A DNA stretch of 64,000 nucleotides, taken from positions 434,001 to 498,000 of the forward strand of contig NZ_CP126161.1 in assembly GCF_030127105.1 (NCBI RefSeq), in the 5' to 3' direction. This stretch comes from Haloarcula pelagica (lineage in GTDB: Archaea; Halobacteriota; Halobacteria; Halobacteriales; Haloarculaceae). Below, in pieces: positions 17,298 to 25,509 of the stretch (positions are counted from its first letter, which is position 1; every line of letters starts with the position of its first letter). The notes beneath the pieces were generated by a model. That model did not search any database. It worked only from the letters and a program-made list of their open reading frames with translations, and was not told the DNA's origin. The position numbers and the translations under genes are program-made.

Positions 17298-18898
17298 CGC
17301 TGGACCGCTCGCGCGAGCAGTTCGTCGCCGACGCGGAAGCCGACCGTCCGGTCGTCGTCCGCGCCGCCGCGGAACTGGACGTTGCCGTCGAACCGCTGAC
17401 GGCCTACGCCGCACTGACCGGCCGGACGACCGATGTCGACGCCGGGGCGTACACGTTCCTGCTGGAGAGCGCCGAGAAGGTCGCCTCCAGCGACCCCGAC
17501 GGCGCGTTCGCCCCGGAGACGGACGACCGCCACGCCCGTTTTTCCTTCGTGGGCTACGACCCGCGAGCCGTCGTCACGGTCACCGGTGCCGACAGCGAGG
17601 TCGAGGTCTTCGACGACCGGTACGCCGACCTGGTCACGACCGACGGCGGCGACGTGGTCGACGACCTCCGTGCGGCGATGCCGGATGTCGAACTCCGCGG
17701 GTTCCCCGAGACGGACCGCCAGCGCCTCGACGGCGGCCTGGTCGGCTTTCTGGCCTACGACGCGGTGTACGACCTCTGGCTCGACGAGGTCGGGCTGGAG
17801 CGGCCCGACTCCCGCTTTCCGGACGCCCAGTTCGTCCTGACGACGGCGACGGTCCGGTTCGACCACGTCGAGGAGCGCGTCGAACTGGTGTTCACGCCGG
17901 TCGTCCGCGCGGACGAGGACGCTGGCGCTCGATACGACGAACTCGTCGCCGAGGCCGAGCGCGTCGAGTCGGTCCTCTCGGACCTCGACCCGCTGACTAC
18001 CGGCGGCTTCACCCAGGTCGACGAGGTGGCCGGCCCACAGGACGACTACGAGGACGCCGTCGAGCGGGCGAAAGAGTACGTCCTCTCGGGGGACATCTAT
18101 CAGGGCGTCGTCTCCCGGACCCGTGAGCTGTACGGCGACGTGGACCCGCTGGGGCTGTACGAGTCGCTGCGCGCGGTCAACCCCTCGCCGTACATGTATC
18201 TGCTCGGGTACGACGACCTGAGCATCGTCGGTGCGAGCCCGGAGACGCTGGTCTCGGTGGCCGGCGACCGTGTCGTCTCGAACCCCATCGCGGGTACCTG
18301 CCCCCGGGGGAACTCGCCCGTCGAGGACCGCCGCCTGGCCGGCGAGATGCTCGCCGACGACAAGGAACGGGCCGAACATACGATGCTCGTCGACCTGGCG
18401 CGCAACGACGTACGCCGGGTCTCGGAACCGGGCTCGGTCCGGGTCGACGAGTTCATGAACGTCCTGAAGTACAGTCACGTCCAGCACATCGAGTCGACGG
18501 TGACCGGGACGCTCGACGACACCGCCGATGCCTTCGACGCCGCGCGGGCGACGTTCCCCGCGGGCACGCTCTCGGGCGCGCCGAAGATCCGTGCCATGGA
18601 GATCATCGACGAACTCGAACGCTCCCCACGCGGCCCCTACGGCGGCGGTGTGGGCTACTTCGACTGGGGCGGGGACACCGACTTCGCCATCGTCATCCGC
18701 TCGGCGACCGTCGAGACCGACGCGCCGCTGCCCGCCACAGACGGGACCGCCGACCGCGTGACCGTCCAGGCCGGCGCCGGCATCGTCGCCGACTCCGATC
18801 CGACCAGCGAGTACGAGGAGACCGAACAGAAGATGGACGGCGTACTGGTCGCGTTGGACGAGATCCGGACCGAAGTGGCTCCGGAGGGGGGCCGATGA
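17294..18898 (+). CDS. trpE: Anthranilate synthase component I
   Basis: 534 residues; makes anthranilate from chorismate with ammonia supplied by TrpG. The N-terminal LLES element (FLLESAEKVASS), known to contact feedback tryptophan in TrpE proteins, is intact, which suggests allosteric inhibition. The chorismate-binding domain shows GDIYQGVVSRTRE, NPIAGTCPRG and FPAGTLSGAPKIRAM. GTG start at 17294 overlaps trpF; the stop overlaps the trpG ATG by 4 nt. Confidence 0.97.
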   Translation: MTLDRSREQFVADAEADRPVVVRAAAELDVAVEPLTAYAALTGRTTDVDAGAYTFLLESAEKVASSDPDGAFAPETDDRHARFSFVGYDPRAVVTVTGADSEVEVFDDRYADLVTTDGGDVVDDLRAAMPDVELRGFPETDRQRLDGGLVGFLAYDAVYDLWLDEVGLERPDSRFPDAQFVLTTATVRFDHVEERVELVFTPVVRADEDAGARYDELVAEAERVESVLSDLDPLTTGGFTQVDEVAGPQDDYEDAVERAKEYVLSGDIYQGVVSRTRELYGDVDPLGLYESLRAVNPSPYMYLLGYDDLSIVGASPETLVSVAGDRVVSNPIAGTCPRGNSPVEDRRLAGEMLADDKERAEHTMLVDLARNDVRRVSEPGSVRVDEFMNVLKYSHVQHIESTVTGTLDDTADAFDAARATFPAGTLSGAPKIRAMEIIDELERSPRGPYGGGVGYFDWGGDTDFAIVIRSATVETDAPLPATDGTADRVTVQAGAGIVADSDPTSEYEETEQKMDGVLVALDEIRTEVAPEGGR

Positions 18899-19533
18899 GT
18901 TCGTCACGGCCGACCGGCCAGGACGCGGTCCCCGAAGGGATGCGCGTGCTGTTCGTCGACAACTTCGACTCCTTTACCTACAACCTCGTCGAGTACGTCT
19001 CCGAACACGCCGAGACCGAGGTGGTCCGCAACACGGCCTCACTGGACGACGTAACGGCGTTCGATCCGGACGCGATCGTCCTCTCGCCGGGACCGGGCCA
19101 CCCCGAGAACGACCGGGATGTCGGCGTGACGATGGACGTGCTTCGGGAGATCAGCCCCGACGTGCCGACGCTTGGCGTCTGTCTCGGCCTGGAGTCGGCG
19201 GTGTACGCCTACGGGGGAAGCGTCGGCCGTGCTCCCGATCCGATCCACGGCAAGGCCTCGCCGATCGATCACGACGGGAAAGGCGTCTTCCGCGGCCTCG
19301 AACAGGGGTTTCAGGGCGGGCGCTACCACTCGCTGATCGCCGAGTCGGTCCCCGAAGCGTTCGCCGTCTCGGCCACCACGACCGAGGCGACCGGCGACGG
19401 GCCGACCGACCTCGTGATGGGTGTCCGCCACCGCGAGTACCCGATCGAAGCGGTCCAGTTCCACCCCGAATCGGTCCTGACCGCGGTGGGCCACGACATC
19501 ATCCGGAACTTCCTGCGCTCGGCCGAGGACTGA
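18895..19533 (+). CDS. trpG: Anthranilate synthase component II (glutamine amidotransferase)
   Basis: 212 residues, class I glutamine amidotransferase that supplies ammonia to TrpE. Triad C96 (GVCLG), H190 and E192 (QFHPES) are present, as are HGKASPIDHDGKGVFRGL and RYHSL of TrpG proteins. Unusually the two residues after C-L-G, normally His-Gln, are L99-E100 (GVCLGLESA). The first 15 residues may be an extension, since Met16 (MRVLFVDNFDSFTYN) is where most TrpG proteins begin, but the ATGA overlap with trpE favours 18895. Confidence 0.95.
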   Translation: MSSSRPTGQDAVPEGMRVLFVDNFDSFTYNLVEYVSEHAETEVVRNTASLDDVTAFDPDAIVLSPGPGHPENDRDVGVTMDVLREISPDVPTLGVCLGLESAVYAYGGSVGRAPDPIHGKASPIDHDGKGVFRGLEQGFQGGRYHSLIAESVPEAFAVSATTTEATGDGPTDLVMGVRHREYPIEAVQFHPESVLTAVGHDIIRNFLRSAED

Positions 19534-19571
19534 CCCCCGCGCCGAGCTATCGGGGCACGGCGACCCCGTTC

Positions 19572-19760
19572 TCAGAGGAACTGGAACCCCAGGATGCCGA
19601 GGATCCAGACGGTCGCGACGACGATGATCGCGATGACGACGAGGCGCCAGGCGACTTTCATCACGACCCGCCCGACGAGTAACACGAGCGCGATCGCGAC
19701 GAGGCCGGCGAGCAGCGCCGGCAGGCCGGGCAACCCACCGAGTTGTAAGACGGGGAGCAT
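19572..19760 (-). CDS. Small two-segment membrane protein
   Basis: 62 residues at most, starting at ATG 19760 (MLPVLQLGGLPGLPALLAG). Two hydrophobic segments make up nearly the whole protein: ALLAGLVAIALVLLVGRVV and WRLVVIAIIVVATVWILGIL. Conserved small proteins of this kind are common in haloarchaea. It converges on trpG. An in-frame GTG at 19784 would add eight residues. No function is assigned. Confidence 0.78.
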   Translation of the reverse strand: MLPVLQLGGLPGLPALLAGLVAIALVLLVGRVVMKVAWRLVVIAIIVVATVWILGILGFQFL

Positions 19761-20252
19761 ACTAGGACCATGCCGTTCTGCCACAAATACTTCCTGGCTG
19801 TCGCCCGAGAGATCGGTGCGTCAACCGGCCCAGAGACGGGCCACAGCGCGGTCGCTCCCGACCCCGACGACACCGGCCGCGTGATCGCCCCCGGTGGGAC
19901 AGATCGGTAATCTCCAGTCGAAACCCCCGTTCGTTTCCACTGGATTTCCCCGGCCCGTCTCGTGGTTGGGTGGGGCCCGGTTTCACTTTCACTGTGGTCT
20001 GGTCAGTATTAAGAAGCGACCGACGTTGCTAGTGTTCGTACACGCCGGCATCGCGACGCCGCGCCGTGGCACTGCCTGACGACCACCGTAGTGACGACTG
20101 CGAATAGCTACGGAGTCCGACAGAATCCGCAGACAGAAGGGTTATACGACATCCATGAGTACAGATGTGCCGCCAGAAATGACAGGAACTGGGTCAGCCG
20201 TAGATCGGGGTATCGACCGACAGACGACCGCTGTCGGGGAGACGATGGACAG
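19761..20252. other. Intergenic region upstream of nrdJ
   Basis: 492 nt with no convincing gene. It holds the origin-recognition-box-like palindrome at 19913-19944, an AT-rich patch cagtattaagaag near 20005-20018, and a TATA-like gggttatacg near 20134-20143. The latter may serve nrdJ through a leader of about 90 nt. The large open frame beginning at 20091 upstream of the nrdJ ATG does not resemble ribonucleotide reductases. Confidence 0.6.
19913..19944. promoter_or_regulatory. Origin-recognition-box-like inverted repeat
   Basis: Two 12-nt arms, TCCAGTCGAAAC (19913-19924) and GTTTCCACTGGA (19933-19944), are inverted with one mismatch around 8 nt. On the minus strand the second arm reads TCCAGTGGAAAC followed by GAAC and a run of five G, which fits my recollection of haloarchaeal Orc1/Cdc6 binding boxes with their G-string. 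No orc1/cdc6 gene is in this window and I see no extended AT-rich unwinding element. Confidence 0.5.
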
Positions 20253-23200
20253 ATGAGCGACGCCGACCTCTCCGCCGACGAGATTTCGCTGCCGATCAAG
20301 CGCACCGAGGGAGACACGCTCGCCGATCGGCTCACCGACAACGCCTATCACAACATCCTGCCGGCTCGCTATCTCCGGAAGGACGCCGACGGCGACCTCG
20401 TCGAGCAACAGGAGGACCTGTTCGAACGGGTCGCCAAGAACATCGCACTGGCCGAGGCGGTGTTCGAGGCCCGCAAGCAAGACATCGACGTGACGGTGAC
20501 GCCGGACCAGCTCAAGCCCGACCACCCCCGTCGCGACGAGCTCGCCGAAGAGGTCTTCGGGAAAGGGACGAGCGTCGACGACGACACGGAAACCGAACTC
20601 TCCGAATACAACGTCAACAAGTTCGCCTACGACACCGTCGTCCCGGACCTCCCCGAGCCGGTCCGCGAACACGTCGAGGAGACGGCCGCGGAGTTCCAGG
20701 ACTCGATGGAACGGCTCTCCTTTATGCCGAATTCGCCGACGCTGATGAACGCCGGCGACGAACTCCAGCAGCTCTCTGCCTGTTTCGTCGACTCGCCCGA
20801 AGACGATATCGACGACATCCACCAGACGGCCAAGGAGGCCGCCCAGGTGTTCCAGTCCGGTGGCGGGATGGGCTATGCGTTCTGGCGCCTGCGCCCGTAC
20901 GGCGACCAGGTCGGCTCGACGGGCGGGATCGCCTCCGGCCCGATCACGTTCATGCGGACCTACGACCAGATGTGTGAGACCATCGCCCAGGGTGGCGCCC
21001 GCCGCGGCGCCCAGATGGGCGTCATGCGCGTCTCACACCCCGATGTCATCCAGTTCATCCACGCCAAGAACAAGGACGTTTCACTCGCACACACCCTGCG
21101 GCTCAACGACCCCGACGACTTCACTCACAACTCCTTCGCCGACGCCTTAGAGGAGGCCCGGGACCTCATCGACGAGGACGGCAAGGTTCCAAAGCACCTC
21201 CGGAACGCCGTCGAAGGCCACCTCTCGAATTTCAACATCTCCGTCGGGATCACCGACGCCTTCATGGACGCACTGAAAGCCGGTGAGGAGTTCACGTTCA
21301 CCAACCCCCGGACGGACGAGCCCCACGTCGCCACCGAGCAGACCGAAGAGCTGTACGAGATGTTCGACCTCGGCGAGTACGTCGAGGCCGGCGAGATCCT
21401 CTCTGTGCCCGCCGACAAACTGTGGGAGCGGATCGTCGAGGGCGCCCACGAGAACGGCGAACCCGGCGTCATCTATCTCGAACGGGTCAACAAACAGCAC
21501 AGCTTCGACGTGGACGAACATCCGGATCACCGCATCCTGGCCACGAATCCCTGCGGCGAGCAGCCCCTCGAAGAGTACGAAGCGTGCAACCTCGGTCACA
21601 TCAACCTCTCGACGCTGGCCGCCGAGGACGCCCCGGACTGGCGAGTCTGGGAGGCCGCCCACGCCGACGAGTACGACACCGAGGCCGAGGCCGTCGAAGC
21701 CTTCCTCGAAGACGCGATCGACTGGGCGGAGTTCGACCGCCGCATCGAGATGGGCACCCGCTTCCTAGAGAACGTCGTCACCATGTCGGACTTCCCGGTC
21801 GACGAGATCGAGCGGAAAGTCCGGGAGATGCGCAAGATCGGGCTGGGCATCATGGGCCTGGCACAGCTGTACATCCAGCTCGGCATGCGGTACGGCTCGG
21901 AGACCTCGAACGAGGTCGCCAGCCAGCTGATGACCCACATCAACCACCACTCCAAGCGGACCTCCCACGAACTCGCCGAAGACCGGGGGTCCTTCGAGGA
22001 GTGGGACAGCTCCAAGTTCGCCGACCCGACCGAGTACGCCGAGTGGTTCGAACACCACACCGGCGAGGACGCCGAGGAGTGGGCAGAGGGCTACCCGATC
22101 CGGAACCACAACACGACGACCATCGCCCCGACCGGGACGACCTCGATGATCGGCAACACCACAGGCGGCTGTGAGCCGATCTACAACGTCGCCTACTACA
22201 AGAACGTCTCCGGCGACGTGCAGGGTGACGAGATGCTCGTCGAGTTCGACGACTACTTCCTCCGGGCGCTGGAGGAGAACGACCTCGACGTTGAAGCGGT
22301 CAAACAGGAGGCCCAGGAACAGATGGCCACGAACGAGTTCGACGGTATCGACGGGCTCTCGACGGTCCCCGACGCGATCGGCGAGCTGTTCGTCACGACC
22401 GGCGACCTGCCCGCGAAGGGCCACGCCGGCATCCAGGTCGCCTGTCAGCAGGGCGTCGACTCGGCCATCTCGAAGACGGTCAACGCGCCCAACGACTCCA
22501 CCGTGGCGGACGCCGCCGAGGTGTTCGAGTACATCTACGACCACGGCGGGAAGGGCGTCACCTACTACCGGGACGGTACCCGGTCCAAGCAGGTCCTGAC
22601 CACGCGCGCCCAGAACACCGAGTTCGCCGACATGGACGCCGAGGAGATCGTCGCCCAGATCGAAGAGGTCTTCGGCGGCATCGAGGGCTTCCTCGACGAC
22701 GAGGCGGTCCAGGCGGCCATCGACGACTCCGTCGAGTCGCTGCTTGAGACCGCCGACGGCGAGGGCGAGTTCGCCAAGAAGCGTTCGCGGCCGGACGTGC
22801 TCCACGGCGTCACCCAGCGCATCGACACCGGCTACGGGAAGCTGTACGTCAATATCAACGAGGACCCCGAGGCCGAGCGGCCGTTCGAACTGTTCGCCAA
22901 CATCGGCAACTCCGGCGGGTTCACCGCCTCCTTCACCGAGGCCCTGGCGAAGACCATCTCGACGGCGCTGCGTTCGGGCGTGGACCCGCGCGAGATCGCC
23001 GACGAACTCCAGGGCATCCGCTCGCCGAAGGTCGCCTGGGACAAAGGCGAACAGATCCAGTCGATCCCCGACGCCATCGGTACCGCCCTCCGGCGGTACC
23101 TCGACGGCGAGGTCGACAAGGCCTACCCGCAGCAGGCCACGCTCGAAGAGACCGCAGAAGACGAGGACGATCCGGAACAGCCGACCGCCGACGCCGCCAC

Positions 23201-23384
23201 GGAGACCGACGGCGGTCCCGGCGCGACGGCGACACAGCCGACCGCAGACGCAGGCGCGTCCGGCGACCAGCAGGAGATCATCGACGCCGGCGAGAGCCCG
23301 GAGTGTCCCGAATGTAGCTCGCTGTCGCTGTACTACTCGGAAGGCTGCAAGACCTGCGAGTCCTGTGGCTGGTCCGAGTGCTGA
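20253..23384 (+). CDS. nrdJ: Adenosylcobalamin-dependent (class II) ribonucleotide reductase
   Basis: 1043 residues; reduces ribonucleotides to deoxyribonucleotides using a cobalamin-generated thiyl radical. Core motifs include LSACFVDSPEDD (first redox Cys), NPCGEQPLEEYEACNLGHIN (radical Cys and catalytic Asn/Glu) and APTGTTSMIGNTTGG. The C-terminal third contains a vitamin-B12-type RNR extension, and the tail has a CxxC array (SPECPECSSLSL, CKTCESCGWSEC) that would bind metal or re-reduce the active site. No intein is present. ATG at 20253 is preferred; residues encoded upstream are not RNR-like. Confidence 0.96.
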   Translation: MSDADLSADEISLPIKRTEGDTLADRLTDNAYHNILPARYLRKDADGDLVEQQEDLFERVAKNIALAEAVFEARKQDIDVTVTPDQLKPDHPRRDELAEEVFGKGTSVDDDTETELSEYNVNKFAYDTVVPDLPEPVREHVEETAAEFQDSMERLSFMPNSPTLMNAGDELQQLSACFVDSPEDDIDDIHQTAKEAAQVFQSGGGMGYAFWRLRPYGDQVGSTGGIASGPITFMRTYDQMCETIAQGGARRGAQMGVMRVSHPDVIQFIHAKNKDVSLAHTLRLNDPDDFTHNSFADALEEARDLIDEDGKVPKHLRNAVEGHLSNFNISVGITDAFMDALKAGEEFTFTNPRTDEPHVATEQTEELYEMFDLGEYVEAGEILSVPADKLWERIVEGAHENGEPGVIYLERVNKQHSFDVDEHPDHRILATNPCGEQPLEEYEACNLGHINLSTLAAEDAPDWRVWEAAHADEYDTEAEAVEAFLEDAIDWAEFDRRIEMGTRFLENVVTMSDFPVDEIERKVREMRKIGLGIMGLAQLYIQLGMRYGSETSNEVASQLMTHINHHSKRTSHELAEDRGSFEEWDSSKFADPTEYAEWFEHHTGEDAEEWAEGYPIRNHNTTTIAPTGTTSMIGNTTGGCEPIYNVAYYKNVSGDVQGDEMLVEFDDYFLRALEENDLDVEAVKQEAQEQMATNEFDGIDGLSTVPDAIGELFVTTGDLPAKGHAGIQVACQQGVDSAISKTVNAPNDSTVADAAEVFEYIYDHGGKGVTYYRDGTRSKQVLTTRAQNTEFADMDAEEIVAQIEEVFGGIEGFLDDEAVQAAIDDSVESLLETADGEGEFAKKRSRPDVLHGVTQRIDTGYGKLYVNINEDPEAERPFELFANIGNSGGFTASFTEALAKTISTALRSGVDPREIADELQGIRSPKVAWDKGEQIQSIPDAIGTALRRYLDGEVDKAYPQQATLEETAEDEDDPEQPTADAATETDGGPGATATQPTADAGASGDQQEIIDAGESPECPECSSLSLYYSEGCKTCESCGWSEC

Positions 23385-23456
23385 CCGGAGTCCCGAACTG
23401 AGACGCTGGAGCGTGTGACAACGGAGCCGTCGTGTACCGCCGCCCGCAGTCCGTTT

Positions 23457-23606
23457 TTACCGTGGAACGTCGACCCAGCCGCTGATCCAGGCCTCGCCGT
23501 CGCCGGGGACGTACGCCACTCTGATCCCGCCGAACTCGGTCACCTCGACCGACGGGTCCGGCTGGTAGTCGGGATCAGCGGCGTCCCGGGCCGGCCCGCT
23601 GCTCAC
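23457..23606 (-). CDS. Micro-protein, 49 residues, conserved-looking
   Basis: A GTG start at 23606 opens a 49-codon frame ending in TAA at 23457-23459 with consistent GC3. The peptide begins VSSGPARDAADPDYQPDPSV, continues EVTEFGGIRVAYVPGDGEAW and ends ISGWVDVPR. An acidic/proline N-terminus followed by a beta-rich half ending in Trp is characteristic of small haloarchaeal domain-of-unknown-function proteins. It lies between nrdJ (convergent) and the molybdopterin oxidoreductase on the same strand. Confidence 0.6.
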   Translation of the reverse strand: MSSGPARDAADPDYQPDPSVEVTEFGGIRVAYVPGDGEAWISGWVDVPR

Positions 23607-23713
23607 GGGGACCGCCCCCGTCGACTGAACGAACGCATGGCACAGCCGGCAGTGGGTGCCCGACCGTTCTCGTTATCGTGTCGGTACCACCGAATAGGGA
23701 CTCACTACGGCGG

Positions 23714-25213
23714 TCAGGCGAACTCCCTGGTGACCCAGCCGCTCGGCCCGCTCGGGAACCTCCCGGTCTCCTCGCTGGGCTGGACAGTACCGTCCTCGTC
23801 GACCATCCGGACGACGACGGTGTGGGCGTCCGCGGGCGGGTCGTAGGTGTAGGTCCACTGGCGCCAGACATCGTCGTCCGGCAGGGGCTCGGACAGCGTC
23901 GCCGCGGACCACGTCTCGCCGCCGTCGGTCGAGACTTCGACCGCTGAGACGCCCCGCGTCCCGGCGTAGGCGTGCCCGCCCAGTTCCCGCCGACCGTCGT
24001 CGAGCAGTTCGGCGTGGTGGAGTTTGGCGACCGCTTTGACCGGGCCGGTGCCGTGCCAGCCGCGTTTCTCCCAGTACCCCTGGGCCTCCTGTTCGAGCAC
24101 TTCGATCTCCGTGAGCCACTTGACGTTGATCTCCCCCCAGTGGCCGGGCACCAGCGCCCGGACGGGATAGCCGTGACTCCGGGGGAGGAGCTTCCCGTTC
24201 ATCCCGTAGACGAGCAGGCCGTCCCGGAGCGCGTCGATCGGGAACTCCTCGAAGTAGTCGTCGTCGGCCCGGAGCATCACGCACTCACAGCCGCTCTGGA
24301 CGCCGGCTTCGTCGAGGAACTGATCGACCGGGACGCCGGTCCACAGCGCGTTGTCCATCTTCTTGCCGTTGAGCGTCTCGCCGACACAGCGCAACGTCGA
24401 GAACTGGTTTCGAGCCGCCATCGCCTGAAGGTCGTCGTAGTCGAGGGTGATCTCCTCCTCGACTGCGCCAGTGATCGTCAGCGACCAGTCGGCGGCGTCG
24501 ACCGAGGGGTCGATCGAGTTGATGTCGACCTCGAAGAACTGCTCGCTGACCAGCGGTTCGATACCGTCGACGGCCAACCCGTTCGCCTCGGCGGTGTCGA
24601 GTTTCGCCTGTGCGTCCTCCAGATCGGCTCCGGGCGCCTGGAGGGGGGGTGCCTCGTCGCCGGTCGCGGCGGGCGTCCGACCGCGGCCGACGGAGAACCC
24701 CAGTGCGCTGGCACCCAGCGCGAGGCCGACGGTCCCCAGGGCACGCCGTCGCTTCGCCGAGATCGGATCGCTCCCGTCGCTGGCGGCGTCGAGTACCTGT
24801 GCGACGACGACCACGCCGGCCGCCGACAGCGCCCCACCGGCCGAGAGGACCACCTCGTCGGTCAGGACGACGGCGCCGACCCAGACGATGAGCGCGGTAC
24901 CGACGGCTGGCACGATCCGGTTGTTCGCCGCCTCGCCGAAGATCAGCGCCGCTCGGGCAGCGAGCGCGACGAACAGCGCGGTCAGTCCGATCGCGGTCAC
25001 GAAGTTCAGTTGCTGGCCGAGACTCCCCAGCGTCGTGATCGCAAAGGAGACGATCGCCCCGGGCATCGTCCGGGTGAGAGTCCGTTCGACCGGCGACGCG
25101 AGGAACGCCGGCGAAGCACCAGTCAGCGCGTACGAACCGGCGACGCCAGCGATCCCGGCGGCGCCACTGACGAGCAAGCGCCCCCAGCGAGTGTCCAGTA
25201 GGTCGTCGGCCAT
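23714..25213 (-). CDS. Membrane-anchored molybdopterin-dependent oxidoreductase (sulfite oxidase family)
   Basis: 499 residues. The N-terminal ~190 residues carry about five membrane segments; after a linker the C-terminal ~290 residues form a sulfite-oxidase/YedY-type Moco domain. The Mo-ligating Cys is in STLRCVGETLNG, with downstream LLVYGMNGKLLPRSHGYPVR and the VKWLTEIEVLE strand, then the dimerisation domain (SAVEVSTDGGETWS). A redox enzyme facing the cell exterior is likely, with unknown substrate. Start at ATG 25213; an upstream extension encoded up to 25366 is the antisense of the zinc-finger gene. Confidence 0.92.
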   Translation of the reverse strand: MADDLLDTRWGRLLVSGAAGIAGVAGSYALTGASPAFLASPVERTLTRTMPGAIVSFAITTLGSLGQQLNFVTAIGLTALFVALAARAALIFGEAANNRIVPAVGTALIVWVGAVVLTDEVVLSAGGALSAAGVVVVAQVLDAASDGSDPISAKRRRALGTVGLALGASALGFSVGRGRTPAATGDEAPPLQAPGADLEDAQAKLDTAEANGLAVDGIEPLVSEQFFEVDINSIDPSVDAADWSLTITGAVEEEITLDYDDLQAMAARNQFSTLRCVGETLNGKKMDNALWTGVPVDQFLDEAGVQSGCECVMLRADDDYFEEFPIDALRDGLLVYGMNGKLLPRSHGYPVRALVPGHWGEINVKWLTEIEVLEQEAQGYWEKRGWHGTGPVKAVAKLHHAELLDDGRRELGGHAYAGTRGVSAVEVSTDGGETWSAATLSEPLPDDDVWRQWTYTYDPPADAHTVVVRMVDEDGTVQPSEETGRFPSGPSGWVTREFA

Positions 25214-25298
25214 ATCTGGTCCAGGCAGTCTCCACCAAAAGGTGTTGTTCCAAATTCCTTCCCAAAGAGCGATACTGCAGCCGTGGGTTGTCCCCTGT

Positions 25299-25421
25299 AT
25301 GGGTGACGACCCCACCGGACGACCCTGCCCGCGCTGTGATCGCCAGATGTACCACCGCCACTGCAAGTACGTCTGTCCCGAGCACGGCGTGGTCTACGAC
25401 TGCGCGGACACGTTCTACTAG
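25299..25421 (+). CDS. HVO_2523-like zinc-finger micro-protein
   Basis: 40 residues, with metal-ligand candidates C10, C13, C22, C26, H29 and C35 (RPCPRCDRQMYHRHCKYVCP then EHGVVYDCADTFY). This matches the pattern of the small haloarchaeal zinc-finger family named after HVO_2523, whose members are mostly functionally uncharacterized. Divergent from the molybdopterin oxidoreductase; ATG 25299. Probably a nucleic-acid- or protein-binding adaptor, inferred from size only. Confidence 0.82.
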   Translation: MGDDPTGRPCPRCDRQMYHRHCKYVCPEHGVVYDCADTFY

Positions 25422-25509
25422 GCGGCGCGGGCCACTGGTCGTGAGCGAGTGGCCTCTGAGTGGTCATCTGATGACGGATTTATAATGATGGCCACACAGA
25501 TGTGGGGTA

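Noticed and set aside
20051-20252. Possible cobalamin riboswitch before the B12-dependent reductase
   Set aside because: No B12-box or compatible fold is evident, and such riboswitches are not expected in haloarchaea.
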